A stretch of DNA of 5,638 nucleotides from an uncultured Rickettsiales bacterium (GTDB lineage Bacteria; Pseudomonadota; Alphaproteobacteria; Rickettsiales; UBA1997). The notes under the pieces were generated by a model, which did no database searches, was not told where the DNA came from, and saw nothing but the letters and a program-made list of their open reading frames with translations. Shown here in pieces: positions 5,389 to 5,638 of this stretch. A program made the position numbers and the translations under genes. The DNA lies in NCBI GenBank assembly GCA_951800555.1, contig CATOJU010000075.1, forward strand, positions 1 to 5,638. The letters are read 5' to 3'. The first letter of the stretch is position 1, and each line of letters begins with the position of its first letter.

Positions 5389-5549
5389 ATTTTTATATGA
5401 AAATAAAAAAATTTTTTTAAAATGCAATAAAATTGTACTTAAAAATTTTAATATAATTCTATAAATATATAAATTTATTTCCATATATTTTTATTTTTTT
5501 AATATACTTTCATTAATATTATATTTTTAATTTTTTTTATTTGATAAAT

Positions 5550-5571
5550 AGCTAAAATTTCTACTTTAGCT
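5550..5571. repeat. Small hairpin near right edge
   Basis: A perfect 7-bp inverted repeat, AGCTAAA (5550-5556) and TTTAGCT (5565-5571), has an 8-nt loop. No uninterrupted T-run follows on either strand, so terminator function for a gene beyond the window is only possible. The surrounding 5389-5638 has no gene I can support. Confidence 0.35.
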
Positions 5572-5638
5572 TTATTAGACGTCCTGCATAAAACTATATA
5601 TAAATATCAATAATATCTAAATATTTTTAGGTTTACTT

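Noticed and set aside
5302..5484. 60-codon minus-strand frame ending in VAQLDRVSGREPDGWKFKSS
   Set aside because: It reads straight through the tRNA-Arg gene; this peptide pattern is the familiar artefact of translating a tRNA.
1..5638. CRISPR array, toxin-antitoxin pair or novel defence operon
   Set aside because: No regularly spaced repeats and no clusters of small overlapping genes were seen; the intact genes are mostly independent housekeeping genes.

Overview
This is a very AT-rich bacterial window carrying short, compact genes. It reads like a chromosomal fragment from a reduced, host-associated alphaproteobacterium, most likely Rickettsiales or a relative. The evidence is the alphaproteobacterial style of the GrpE and BamE proteins, coding sequence dominated by Lys/Asn/Ile, and a decayed insertion sequence left in an intergenic space. 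The genus cannot be named from sequence alone. The standard bacterial code fits all the genes.

Layout, left to right. (1) At 1-582 on the minus strand is the N-terminal part of an unrecognised helical protein, with a good promoter at 610-637. (2) At 658-1330 lies an IS1-like insertion sequence relic. It has imperfect terminal inverted repeats and a transposase broken by several frameshifts and stops. (3) grpE (1423-1998, +) encodes the DnaK nucleotide-exchange factor. (4) fhs (2234-3898, +) encodes a full-length formate-tetrahydrofolate ligase behind its own TATAAT box. (5) A bamE-like outer-membrane assembly lipoprotein gene (3997-4413, -) converges on fhs. It has a near-consensus promoter and a candidate intrinsic terminator. 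(6) A GNAT-family N-acetyltransferase gene (4511-4927, -) has the only clear Shine-Dalgarno sequence in the window and a leader of roughly 90 nt. (7) A tRNA-Arg gene (5312-5388, -) has CCA encoded and an unusual anticodon loop. (8) The right end to 5638 is AT-rich non-coding DNA with one small hairpin.

The genes do not form one pathway. They are housekeeping functions (protein folding, one-carbon metabolism, outer-membrane assembly, translation), apparently transcribed mostly as single units. Four of the five protein genes have a -10 box 24-27 nt before the ATG and no convincing Shine-Dalgarno, so short leaders seem to be the local rule.

I found no undescribed multi-gene system, CRISPR array, toxin-antitoxin pair or prophage. 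The most notable signals are the tRNA-Arg anticodon loop (C33, anticodon GCG), the uniform short leaders, the IS1-like relic, and a possible attenuator in the acetyltransferase leader.
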